Positions 34,957 to 43,412 of a DNA stretch of 64,000 bases are shown one piece after another. Position 1 is the first letter of the stretch. Each line of letters starts with the position of its first letter. The notes beneath the pieces are model-generated. The model had not been told where the DNA came from, made no database searches, and saw nothing but the letters and a program-made list of their open reading frames with translations. This stretch comes from JBEKTW01 sp049515655 (lineage in GTDB: Bacteria; Bacteroidota; Ignavibacteria; UBA10030; SZUA-254): the NCBI GenBank assembly GCA_049515655.1, contig JBEKTW010000002.1:1-64000 (forward strand), in the 5' to 3' direction. Position numbers and translations under genes: made by a program.

Positions 34957-35823
34957 CTAACGCAGCACAGATACTGGAAAATCCAGCATGATCTCACGGT
35001 CGAATCCCGTCATGACCAGACGCATGTGCTCAGAATGCTCGAGAAAATGATAGTCATCCTTGCGAATCCGGAACTTGGCGATAAGGCTTTCATCCGTCAT
35101 CAACTGGGTTTGCCGCCTGCCCCATACCATCATGGGCCTGATGAATTTATTCTGGTCGTTCACAAGATAGATCTGATTTTCAAGGTTGGTGATGTCGGGA
35201 ACGTAGCAGGGGTAATCCCCGGGCATCAAAAGTGGTCTCATCGGCAAATACACTTTTGATTTTCCGTCTGGGGATGTTTTCACTTCTGGCATGAGCACGG
35301 GGGTTGCACATGGCCACCCTTTGTTTTCGATCTCGATGAATAAGGTCAGAGAATCCATTTGTGTGAAACTTTTCACATAATTCCCCCTAGCATCGACATA
35401 CCTCTCCGTCTGCCAATCGAAATAGAGACCGGCCTCTTCCTGCATTAATACGTCAAGAGATGAAATATATTCCGAATCCGCTATGCTCTCGAGAGATTCA
35501 CTCGGAGACGATCCAGGAAGGGACACTTGAGTGGTTTTGTGATGGCGCCCGAGTATGTGGGCCCTACGGTAGTTCGCCATGATGACGGATGGGGAGTAAA
35601 CCGTCGCGACAACTTTGATCTGAGTGCTCTTGTCGGCAAAGTTGTTCTGTGTAGCTGCCATGACAATGGTGAGACAGTCCCTCGTTGACCATGTATCGGG
35701 TGAACGCCTCACCAAATCATCATAGTCATCCTTCCCGATGTAGAAGCAGCCGCCAAGTGACAACAGCCAGAGCAACATTATCAGCCGCGCGATCACTCCG
35801 CTGCACGTCGAGATTGTTGTCAT
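34957..35823 (-). CDS. Lipoprotein, unknown function
   Basis: A 288-aa protein with lipobox SLGGC (Cys26) after a hydrophobic run. It then has a helical, charged section (DDLVRRSPDTWSTRDCLTIVMAATQNNF) and a strand-rich end (KVYLPMRPLLMPGDYPCYVP...HMRLVMTGFDREIMLDFPVSVLR). I cannot place it in a family. A start at GTG or another ATG would alter only the signal peptide. It is expressed alone or with the next lipoprotein gene. Confidence 0.72.
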   Translation of the reverse strand: MTTISTCSGVIARLIMLLWLLSLGGCFYIGKDDYDDLVRRSPDTWSTRDCLTIVMAATQNNFADKSTQIKVVATVYSPSVIMANYRRAHILGRHHKTTQVSLPGSSPSESLESIADSEYISSLDVLMQEEAGLYFDWQTERYVDARGNYVKSFTQMDSLTLFIEIENKGWPCATPVLMPEVKTSPDGKSKVYLPMRPLLMPGDYPCYVPDITNLENQIYLVNDQNKFIRPMMVWGRRQTQLMTDESLIAKFRIRKDDYHFLEHSEHMRLVMTGFDREIMLDFPVSVLR

Positions 35824-36217
35824 AGATTGCCCTCAGCCAACAACATAATACCCGTTAGCTACAAGATAACCTAAGAAACACTTTACGAAAAGTCAAGTCT
35901 CCCCGAAAACAGGTAGTGTCTCAGTCTCGAACGACAGAAATCCACACGAGACCTCACCTATAATCCTCTCCTAACAGGAGAGGATGGAATAGCTTTGCGT
36001 TCACCGTCGATCTAGCCAACTCAGTAGTAACCATTATTCCGCTTGTAGAGGTAAATCTTTGGTGGGTTGGACATTGTTGAAACTCTCTTTCCGTCCCGCC
36101 GAGGCGGGACGTTCAACAATTCCATCAACACTGGTAGGAAAACTGTGCGAAACGAACTGCTTTAACGAGGAACCCGTTGATTAGGAGTTCCGCCTTTGGC
36201 GGACTCTCCCGGTGGTG
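35824..36217. other. Intergenic stretch with hairpins and a tRNA-like scrap
   Basis: About 390 bp. A hairpin ATCCTCTCC/GGAGAGGAT lies near 35962-35984, and GTCCCGCC/GGCGGGAC near 36093-36110. Near 36171-36190 a short segment matches the anticodon-arm-to-variable-loop part of tRNA-Lys in about 18 of 20 positions, but no cloverleaf surrounds it. No coding frame is convincing. Confidence 0.5.
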
Positions 36218-36559
36218 TTACTTCCCTTGCGGCTGTGGAGTCGCCGCCGGCAGACTACGGGGAGCAACCGGCAGCGGAACAGAGGTCGGATTTCCTCGCT
36301 GAATGATACTTTCTACGCTTTTTGCGGAGCTGGGCAAAAAGAAGATATTCGCAATAAGGCAAAGAGCTATAAAAATTGATGCCAGAATCGTCGTGGTCCT
36401 GCTGAGGAAATCTGCCGTGCGGCGGACACCAAAAACCGTCCCCACAGTGCTGCCCCCAAACGAGCCAGCAAGTCCACCCCCCTTGCTCGACTGCATAAGG
36501 ACGACGATCATCAGGAGTATCGAAATGACGATATCCAGCGAAACTATGAAGTTGAACAT
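36218..36559 (-). CDS. secG: Preprotein translocase subunit SecG
   Basis: A 113-aa inner-membrane protein of the SecYEG channel. It has the two expected helices, IVISILLMIVVLMQ and ILASIFIALCLIANIFF, around a Gly-rich loop with the SecG signature QSSKGGGLAGSFGG. The tail is rich in Pro and Gln, as is common in Bacteroidota. It is the last gene of the long minus-strand operon, 58 bp after an unknown gene. Confidence 0.94.
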   Translation of the reverse strand: MFNFIVSLDIVISILLMIVVLMQSSKGGGLAGSFGGSTVGTVFGVRRTADFLSRTTTILASIFIALCLIANIFFLPSSAKSVESIIQRGNPTSVPLPVAPRSLPAATPQPQGK

Positions 36560-36617
36560 ATTTTTCCTCTTAGTGATTGATCAAATCTTATAAAGATATG
36601 GAAAAAAATCATCAACT

Positions 36618-37391
36618 TCAAGATGCCATCGAGGATCTTTCAATTTCGAAACCGGTGACCTTTTTGTTCAAATCATACCCCTGAATATCATCCCCGTTGA
36701 GGTCATAGTTGCTTTCAAATCCTAACCAGCTAAAATCCTTGACAACCGTGTGCTGTTCACCCCTGTCAAGCTTGTTGAAATCAGACACGGTGTTTCGATA
36801 AACCGGGAAATGGTCGTACTTCGCCGGATCGACAACAGAAAAAACATGCCGGTGCGTGACCATTGCCTCGAAGAAGGAAACCCTCTCTTGCGAAACGATT
36901 GGGACCTTCACGGCGCCGTTGTGGAAACGCACGACTCGCGATTTGATGAATGCGCCTTCATCATGGACCGAAATGACCGCATGTGGTGCAATCGTCGAAG
37001 CTTTCAGGAGGAACTCGCAGGCAAGATAGGCGTTCCATTCATTGGCGGCAACCCGTGTAAAACCCGACGCCAGACACCCATCGAAGTATCCACCCTTCTT
37101 CGCGATGATAAGGTTTTCGGTTTCCAACTGGCGTACGATGGCGTTTTCTGAACAGCCGGCGCTCCGTAATTCGCTCCGCCGCTGAATAATGCGGGGCCAG
37201 AGTTCATCCTCCTCGTAGAAATAATGGTCGATGTTTGGGAAAATCGCGTACATCTTGAACGCAAGCTTGCCCGCCGTCCAGATGAACTCTGAATTGTACC
37301 AATGCTGCAGCCTGGAAATCGCATCCCATTCTTCGTCAGCAACCTGGCTGCGGCCGTCGTCGAGAATCCTGTAGTAGAGTTTTCGCGCCAT
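36618..37391 (-). CDS. Conserved-looking hypothetical protein
   Basis: A 257-aa soluble protein with no signal or membrane segment and no family I recognise. Visible features: the start KLYYRILDDGRSQVADEEWD, a Trp/Tyr-rich HWYNSEFIW, an acidic patch with paired His and Tyr (NIDHYFYEEDELWPR), NAYLACEFLLKAS, and a late HVFSVVDPAKYDHFPVY. It lies 8 bp after ribE and 58 bp before secG, so it is co-transcribed with riboflavin synthesis. Function not assigned. Confidence 0.65.
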   Translation of the reverse strand: MARKLYYRILDDGRSQVADEEWDAISRLQHWYNSEFIWTAGKLAFKMYAIFPNIDHYFYEEDELWPRIIQRRSELRSAGCSENAIVRQLETENLIIAKKGGYFDGCLASGFTRVAANEWNAYLACEFLLKASTIAPHAVISVHDEGAFIKSRVVRFHNGAVKVPIVSQERVSFFEAMVTHRHVFSVVDPAKYDHFPVYRNTVSDFNKLDRGEQHTVVKDFSWLGFESNYDLNGDDIQGYDLNKKVTGFEIERSSMAS

Positions 37392-37399
37392 GACAGCGA

Positions 37400-38050
37400 T
37401 CAGTATCCCAGTTCGAGCAAACGTTTCTTATCGAGGCGTTTCCCGGCAACCTTCCGTGCTTGTTCACCGTCGATCATACGTTCAATATACTTTCCGACAA
37501 TGTCAAATTCAAGGTTGACCTTCGTTCCTTTCTTGTATGATTGGAAGATCGTCTGCTGCATCGTGTGAGGTATGATGGATACGGTGAAACAATTGCCGTC
37601 AATTTCCGCAACAGTCAGACTGACTCCATCGACTGCGATCGACCCTACTGGAACGACATACTTGCAAAACATCGTTGCTATTGCGAACGTGAACATTGAG
37701 CTGCTCTCCCGCCGGCTGATCTTGACAACCGACCCAATCGCATCAACGTGTCCCAGGACAATGTGTCCATCGAACCGTCCGGAAGCTTTCATCGGCAGTT
37801 CGAGGTTGACCTTGCTGCCCGCTTTCAACGAGCCGAGGGCGGTCTTTTTCAATGTCTCCTCAACCGATTCCACCTCGAATGATTTGCCTTTTTCCCAAAC
37901 CACAGTGTGACACGCACCGTTGATGGAGATACTATCACTTATGTTCAAGTCAGGTGCTGACCGTGGCGCGTTGATACGAAACCGGAGACCTCCCCCTGTC
38001 GAGCTGAGTTTTTCAACCGTTCCAATTTCTGTGATGATGCCTGTAAACAT
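37400..38050 (-). CDS. ribE: Riboflavin synthase alpha chain
   Basis: Makes riboflavin by dismutation of two 6,7-dimethyl-8-ribityllumazine molecules. The 216-aa protein has two lumazine-binding barrels: the first starts MFTGIITEIG and has INGACHTV, and the second has GHIVLGHVDAIG and VDGVSLTV. The ATG at 38050 has AGAAGGA 7 nt upstream, deciding against a longer frame. It lies about 170 bp after ribD in the same direction. No FMN riboswitch was recognised in front of it. Confidence 0.95.
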   Translation of the reverse strand: MFTGIITEIGTVEKLSSTGGGLRFRINAPRSAPDLNISDSISINGACHTVVWEKGKSFEVESVEETLKKTALGSLKAGSKVNLELPMKASGRFDGHIVLGHVDAIGSVVKISRRESSSMFTFAIATMFCKYVVPVGSIAVDGVSLTVAEIDGNCFTVSIIPHTMQQTIFQSYKKGTKVNLEFDIVGKYIERMIDGEQARKVAGKRLDKKRLLELGY

Positions 38051-38137
38051 CGATATTCCTTCTAATATCTGGTTACTCAAATGGTTTCAGTAAGTCCTTC
38101 TCTTGTTATGTCGGTCGCGACCCTCTCCCCTTCAATT

Positions 38138-38163
38138 CCCCTCTCCCGCAAGCGGGAGAGGGG
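38138..38163. repeat. Compact 12-bp hairpin between ribE and ribD
   Basis: Perfect palindrome with arms 38138-38149 and 38152-38163 around an AA loop, GC-rich. There is no T tract, so it is either a weak terminator or a small REP-like or RNA-processing element. Confidence 0.7.
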
Positions 38164-38220
38164 ACAGGGGTGAGGGTTAAAAGCCTCAAAACTTATTCAA
38201 TCCCTTTCCGAGACAGGACA

Positions 38221-39333
38221 CTATTTCTTCACGTACGCTTCGATTAGAATGTCCCCATCGAGATTCCATGAGGAGACGTTTGTAAATTTTACTTCCTTTC
38301 CTAGAACACCGGACGCGATCTCGCCGAACGCGTCAAGACCATTGCCCAGGACCTTCGGCGCAACGAAGAACAGTATTTTGTCTACACACCGTTGATGAAG
38401 AAATGCGCTGTACGTGGAAGCTCCCCCCTCCACCAGTAACGAGGAAATGCCCCGCCGTCCGAGCGACTCCAGTATTCTGGGAATCGGAAACTTGCCGTTG
38501 CGGTCGGCAGGAATATCGATAATTTCAGTCCCTCTTTTGACCAGTTGTCTTCTCCTGGCCGCATGCTGACCGGCAGTACGCGGATCCGTGAACAAAATCC
38601 TTTCCCCGTTGCCGGAAAACACCTTGGCCTCCGGGCTGACCTCGAGAGATTTGCTCAGGATGATACGAACCGGATTGCGGCCTTTCACTTTCCGCACGGT
38701 AAGTTGCGGGTTATCCACGATGACAGTTCTTGCACCGACGAGAACGGCATCGTATCGAGAGCGCATCTGATGGACCAGTGCCCGTGACATTCGGTTGGTG
38801 ATCCATTTCGAGGTTCCACGCTCATCGGCGATCTTCCCGTCAAGCGTTTGCGCCACTTTCAGAGTAACGAACGGAGTGTGGTGCCTGATGAACTTGAAGA
38901 AAGATTCATTAAGCTTCCTGCATTCATCCTCCAGCACCCCTACAGTTACGATGATGCCGGCACGACGGAGCCGATGAATTCCCTTGCCTGCGACCACCGG
39001 ATTTTCGTCAATTGTGCCCACGACAACCCTCGATATTCGAGAGGAAATAATCGCATCCGTGCATGGAGGGGTCTTTCCGTAGAAATTGCAGGGTTCCAGA
39101 TTCACATACAGCGTTGCACCGCGAACCCTGTCTCGCGCATTCTTGAGTGCATGGACCTCTGCGTGCGCCCTACCAAACTGTTGATGGTATCCCCGGCCAA
39201 TAATCCTGCCGTTCTTTACAATGACCGCGCCGACCATCGGATTGGGGCTGACGTACCCCGCACCCTTAACCGCGAGCGTGAGGCATTCAGCCATATAGAA
39301 CTCATCAAGAGCGGATTGCAGGTTTCGGCCCAT
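38221..39333 (-). CDS. ribD: Bifunctional riboflavin biosynthesis deaminase/reductase RibD
   Basis: A 370-aa two-domain enzyme acting on the pyrimidine intermediates of riboflavin synthesis. The N-terminal deaminase (about 1-150) has SPNPMVGAVIV, the zinc ligand HAEVHALKNA, and PCNFYGKTPPC with the two Cys. The C-terminal reductase (about 155-370) has LKVAQTLDGKIA and LVEGGAST. The GTP cyclohydrolase/lumazine synthase genes are not near. It begins 1 bp after the SAM hydroxide adenosyltransferase gene ends. Confidence 0.95.
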   Translation of the reverse strand: MGRNLQSALDEFYMAECLTLAVKGAGYVSPNPMVGAVIVKNGRIIGRGYHQQFGRAHAEVHALKNARDRVRGATLYVNLEPCNFYGKTPPCTDAIISSRISRVVVGTIDENPVVAGKGIHRLRRAGIIVTVGVLEDECRKLNESFFKFIRHHTPFVTLKVAQTLDGKIADERGTSKWITNRMSRALVHQMRSRYDAVLVGARTVIVDNPQLTVRKVKGRNPVRIILSKSLEVSPEAKVFSGNGERILFTDPRTAGQHAARRRQLVKRGTEIIDIPADRNGKFPIPRILESLGRRGISSLLVEGGASTYSAFLHQRCVDKILFFVAPKVLGNGLDAFGEIASGVLGKEVKFTNVSSWNLDGDILIEAYVKK

Positions 39334-39334
39334 A

Positions 39335-40138
39335 TCAAGCTTGCGTTAGCACTACCTTTTGATTGATCCTTGCTTGAAGGAGCTCGGCGGCACTTCCGTT
39401 CACGAGTGACACTTCAAGCAACGACGAACTCCCTTTCATCAAAAACGGTACACCCGGCCTTGCTTCCGAGTAGAAGCGATAACGATCGGTCACCTTCTGC
39501 CGGCCGACATCTAACCTCATCTTGGGCGCCAGGTCCTTGAGCATGAAGAAATTTGTGATCAGATTCCCAAAGTGGTCGATGTGGAGAATCTTGCCTTCTC
39601 GGCGTATTCTCTTTTCACGACCGATTTCCACAAACCAGTCCTCGCCGGCACGGGGAATTGTTGTCGTCCCGAGTTTCGCAGCGGCGAGTCCCCCCGCAAG
39701 ATGCGCGGCTACGGGGGCGAAGATATCCCGACCATGAAAGGTTGAGCTGACATTTTCAGCGAAATACTTTGAATTCGTGACAGCGATAACCCGCTTCGAT
39801 CCGGCTTCCTTCAGCACGTACTTCAGGATTCCGTTGTCGGGCGCGAGAAAGAGATAGTCAGCGGTTTCGACACACAGTATTTTTCGATGACTGCCAACGC
39901 CGGGGTCCACGACAACGACGAAAATCGTTCCCTTAGGGAAGAACCTGTACGAATTCCACAACAGGTATGCGGCCTGGTCGATCCCTTGAGGCGTGATGTC
40001 ATGCGTGATGTCAACGATTGTCGCCGACGCGGTCGTGCGAAGAATGACCCCTTTCATCGCTCCGACATAGGCATCCGACTTGCCCAAATCAGTAAGAAGG
40101 GCTATGACTCTTGTCTTAAGCATGGCCGTTGTAAGCAT
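39335..40138 (-). CDS. SAM hydroxide adenosyltransferase (DUF62/duf-fluorinase-like)
   Basis: A 267-aa relative of the fluorinase and chlorinase enzymes. These split S-adenosylmethionine into adenosine and methionine using hydroxide. It has ALLTDLGKSDAYVGAMKGVI at the N-terminus, the DITHDI motif, VDPGVGS, LAPDNGILKYV, and a C-terminal HIDHFGNLITN. Starts at 40138 or 40123 (MLKTRVI) are both possible; no ribosome site favours one. It joins ribD with 1 bp between them. Confidence 0.92.
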   Translation of the reverse strand: MLTTAMLKTRVIALLTDLGKSDAYVGAMKGVILRTTASATIVDITHDITPQGIDQAAYLLWNSYRFFPKGTIFVVVVDPGVGSHRKILCVETADYLFLAPDNGILKYVLKEAGSKRVIAVTNSKYFAENVSSTFHGRDIFAPVAAHLAGGLAAAKLGTTTIPRAGEDWFVEIGREKRIRREGKILHIDHFGNLITNFFMLKDLAPKMRLDVGRQKVTDRYRFYSEARPGVPFLMKGSSSLLEVSLVNGSAAELLQARINQKVVLTQA

Positions 40139-40185
40139 GAAAGAGAAAGGCCGCCGAATTCCCTGGCTTTCCGGAATCTGCCCGA

Positions 40186-41190
40186 TTATTTGAAAACGAT
40201 TTCCTTCGATTTCCTCGCGGATTCGTAGATCGCTTCTACGATTTTCATTCGCTGGACAGCCTCATCACCCGTCGAGATCACTGGATGCAGTCCGCGCGCA
40301 CCGCCGACAAAATGCCGAAGCTCGTTTTCATAACTTTTCTTATGAAGGTTTTGCGGAGTCTCGATCTTGGCCGGTGTGACATTCACCAGGTTATCATGGA
40401 GCGACTTGTGAATCCGAAGCGGATTGATCATGGCGCTTCCTTCGGAACCGAAAAAGTCGCAATAGAAGAAGTCCTGCGCGGATTGGAACGACCAGCTTAC
40501 TTCTAGAACCACGGTAACACCGTCTTTCATCTCGACAAATGCCACACAGGAGTCCTCCACGGTTTTCGTTTTTTGCCGGTACATTTTCGCACTCACGCGC
40601 TGCACGCTCGGGAAACCGAGCATCCAGAGCGACAGGTCGAGCATAACAATTCCAAGGTCAAGGAACACGCCGCCTCCGGACTTGTCCTTCTGGGTCATCC
40701 ACGGCTGGTCATACGCGAGCTTCTTGAACCACCCCGCTTTTGTATAGAATATTTTTCCCAGCTCGCCTTTTTCGATGAAGGACTTTAGAATCATAGTGTC
40801 GGGCCGGAAGCGATTGTTCATTCCGACCACGAGCTTCTTCTTGTGCAGGCGGGCTGCCTCCGCCATTTGCACTGCTTCGTCGTAATGACGCGCAATGGGC
40901 TTTTCGACGAAGACGTCCTTTCCGGCTGCGAGTGCCGCCAGGGTGATCGGAAGGTGCGCATCCGTGCTCGTACAGACGTCAACGGCATGCAGCTCTTCTT
41001 TTTGAAGCATCTGCTCGTAGTCGGTGTACCAGCGGGGGATCTTGAATTTATCGGCTATCATCTTCGCGCGTGCTTTATCACGGTCGCAGACCGCAGCGAT
41101 TTCGATATCATCAAACCTCGAAAGCACGGGCAGGTGAAATACTTGCGAGACCCAGCCCAGGCCGACAATGCCGATACGGAGCTTCTCCAT
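40186..41190 (-). CDS. Gfo/Idh/MocA family oxidoreductase
   Basis: A 334-aa NAD(P)-dependent dehydrogenase. The N-terminal Rossmann domain has GIVGLGWVSQVFHLPVL and the signature EKPIARH, with the conserved lysine in EKP. The C-terminal alpha/beta domain follows from about residue 130. Substrates in this family are mostly sugars or inositols, and none is indicated here. It follows dxs by 3 bp. Confidence 0.9.
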   Translation of the reverse strand: MEKLRIGIVGLGWVSQVFHLPVLSRFDDIEIAAVCDRDKARAKMIADKFKIPRWYTDYEQMLQKEELHAVDVCTSTDAHLPITLAALAAGKDVFVEKPIARHYDEAVQMAEAARLHKKKLVVGMNNRFRPDTMILKSFIEKGELGKIFYTKAGWFKKLAYDQPWMTQKDKSGGGVFLDLGIVMLDLSLWMLGFPSVQRVSAKMYRQKTKTVEDSCVAFVEMKDGVTVVLEVSWSFQSAQDFFYCDFFGSEGSAMINPLRIHKSLHDNLVNVTPAKIETPQNLHKKSYENELRHFVGGARGLHPVISTGDEAVQRMKIVEAIYESARKSKEIVFK

Positions 41191-41193
41191 AGT

Positions 41194-43146
41194 TCAGACT
41201 ACCTTGTTCTCAATAGTTGATGTTACACGAGGGCGATTCGGCATGACTGCCAGGAAGTCTCTCGTGACAGACGCGATCCCCTCTGCGTCGAGCTTAAGCA
41301 TCCGGTGAAGCTGAGACGGCGAGCCATGTTCGATGAATTTGTCGGGTATGCCGTGGGTTTTTACTCTGACACCGGTAATCCCCTGGGCCGCGACACTCTC
41401 AAGAACGGCAGTCCCGAAACCGCCCTCGACCACCTGGTCTTCGACAGTTATGATGTGTCGAAATCGGGAACATACATCTTTGATGAGCTTCTCATCCAGA
41501 GGTTTTACGAACCGCATATTGACAACCTCCGCTTCGATTCCTTCTCCGGCCATAATGTCCGCGGCCGCAAGCGCATTGGCGACCATATTTCCAATTGCAA
41601 GAATTGCCGCGTCCCGGCCACGCCGGACTGTTTCCGCCTTGCCGATCTCGACGCGTTGAAAGCCCGACCTCAGGGGAACACCGATGGCATTACCCCGAGG
41701 GTATCTAAGCGCTACGGGTCCCCGTTTATACTCGACCGCCGTGTACAACATGTCGCGCAATTCTTGCTCGTCTTTTGGCGCCATAAGAACCAGCCCGGGA
41801 ACACAACGCAAATAGCTGAAATCAAAAACGCCATGATGGGTTGGGCCATCTGCCCCGACGAGTCCCCCTCGGTCCAGCACGAACACCACATGAAGGCCCT
41901 GAAGTGCGACATCATGAATGATCTGGTCATAGGCGCGTTGGAGGAACGTCGAATAAATTGCCGTAACGGGAATATAACCTTCTGTCGCCAAGCCGGCGGC
42001 GAAGGTCACCGCGTGTTGTTCCGCTATACCGACATCGAAAAATCGTTCGGGCATTTCCTCGTGCAGGAGTGTAAGGCCGGTACCGTCTGCCATCGCGGCG
42101 GTAATTCCGACCACTTTCGGATTGAGCCTGCAGATTTCCACGAGAGCTTTTCCGAAAATGCTCGTAAGAGAAGGACGTTCGTCGACATTCTTGTGGGAGA
42201 CTCCAGTTACCTTATCGAACGGAGTCACGCCATGAAGTCGTGTAGCTTCCTTTTCCGCCGGCGGGTATCCCTTGCCTTTTTGCGTGATCGCGTGAATGAG
42301 AATCGGACCCTTCATGTCTTTCACGTGCCGGAAGATTTCCACCAACTTGACAACATTATGTCCGTTAACGGGGCCAAAGTAACGAAAACCGAGCGCTTCA
42401 AAGAGCATTCCGGGCGTCACGACCGCCTTGACACCGCGTTCCACCCTCTGGGCGACACCGCGGAGGCGATCTCCGAGGGAATCCAGCTTGCCGGTCAATT
42501 CCCACACATTTGATTTGAACTTATTGTACGTCGGGTGGGTGAGCAGCTCGGTGAAATAGTTCTGCAGTGTCCACACCCTTGGATTTCGGGACGAAAGTGA
42601 CACCATCTGATTGTCGTTGAGTATGACAATCATGTTCTTTTTCAGAAGTCCGGCGTTGTTCATCGCCTCGTATGCCATGCCGCCCGTGAGAGATCCATCG
42701 CCGACAACAGCAATGACGTTATAGGTTTTGCCATCGAAGTCTCTTGCGGTTGCGATTCCCAAAGCCGCCGAGATCGCCGTGCTCGCGTGGCCGGCTCCGA
42801 ACGTGTCATAGACGCTTTCATCCCGGCGCAGGAAGCCGCTGATGCCGCCGAGCTGCCTGATCGTATGAAAAATGTCCCGTCTTCCGGTTAGGACTTTGTG
42901 CGGATAGGCCTGGTGTCCGACGTCCCACACGATCTTGTCTTCGGGGGTATTGAAGACGTAGTGCAGCGCTACTGCGAGCTCCACCGTTCCGAGGCCGGCG
43001 CCGAGGTGTCCTCCGACTTTCGATATCATATCGATGATAAACTCCCGGAGCTCCGTGCACACCGTTCGTAATTCAGGAATGGAAAGTTTGCGGAGGTCAG
43101 CGGGTGAATCGATGTGGGATAAAAACTTGTACTCTGAGTCTGCCAT
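41194..43146 (-). CDS. dxs: 1-deoxy-D-xylulose-5-phosphate synthase
   Basis: The first enzyme of the non-mevalonate isoprenoid pathway, joining pyruvate and glyceraldehyde 3-phosphate with thiamine diphosphate. The 650-aa length is normal. Visible: VGGHLGAGLGTVELAVALH, the ThDP-binding GDGSLTGGMAYEA followed by Asn pairs, DVGIAEQHAVTFAAGLA, and DRGGLVGADGPTHHG. It is 5 bp after xseB, an order common to many bacteria. Confidence 0.97.
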   Translation of the reverse strand: MADSEYKFLSHIDSPADLRKLSIPELRTVCTELREFIIDMISKVGGHLGAGLGTVELAVALHYVFNTPEDKIVWDVGHQAYPHKVLTGRRDIFHTIRQLGGISGFLRRDESVYDTFGAGHASTAISAALGIATARDFDGKTYNVIAVVGDGSLTGGMAYEAMNNAGLLKKNMIVILNDNQMVSLSSRNPRVWTLQNYFTELLTHPTYNKFKSNVWELTGKLDSLGDRLRGVAQRVERGVKAVVTPGMLFEALGFRYFGPVNGHNVVKLVEIFRHVKDMKGPILIHAITQKGKGYPPAEKEATRLHGVTPFDKVTGVSHKNVDERPSLTSIFGKALVEICRLNPKVVGITAAMADGTGLTLLHEEMPERFFDVGIAEQHAVTFAAGLATEGYIPVTAIYSTFLQRAYDQIIHDVALQGLHVVFVLDRGGLVGADGPTHHGVFDFSYLRCVPGLVLMAPKDEQELRDMLYTAVEYKRGPVALRYPRGNAIGVPLRSGFQRVEIGKAETVRRGRDAAILAIGNMVANALAAADIMAGEGIEAEVVNMRFVKPLDEKLIKDVCSRFRHIITVEDQVVEGGFGTAVLESVAAQGITGVRVKTHGIPDKFIEHGSPSQLHRMLKLDAEGIASVTRDFLAVMPNRPRVTSTIENKVV

Positions 43147-43151
43147 GAAAC

Positions 43152-43397
43152 CTATTCTTCAAGACCTTCTTCGGAGAGCTCAAAATTCCCGTTTACATCT
43201 TTGCTCAATTGTTTCAATTTGAGTTCAGCCTGCGTCAGCGTTTCAAGACATTGCTTTGACAGTTGTACGCCCTCCTCATACATCGACATCGCCTCGTCGA
43301 GTGAAGCCGTCCCCTGTTCAAGCGTTTCGACGATGCTCTCGAGTCGTTTCAACGCCTGCTCGAAGTTATCCTTCTTCTTTGCCGTGGCTTTTGTCAA
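43152..43397 (-). CDS. xseB: Exodeoxyribonuclease VII small subunit
   Basis: An 81-aa helical subunit. It has the family pattern FEQALKRLESIVETLEQGTASLDEAMSMYEEGVQL, then a short coiled coil ending LKQLSKDVNG. It pairs with XseA in a single-strand-specific nuclease. It lies 15 bp after xseA and 5 bp before dxs. Confidence 0.95.
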   Translation of the reverse strand: MTKATAKKKDNFEQALKRLESIVETLEQGTASLDEAMSMYEEGVQLSKQCLETLTQAELKLKQLSKDVNGNFELSEEGLEE

Positions 43398-43412
43398 TCG
43401 AACACCATAACG

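Noticed and set aside
38051..38220. FMN riboswitch before ribE
   Set aside because: The stretch holds only a compact palindrome and shows no conserved multi-arm pattern.
41305..42513. 402-codon open frame opposite dxs
   Set aside because: It lies wholly antisense to a fully conserved dxs and its product has no recognisable motif; long shadow frames are common in GC-rich coding DNA.
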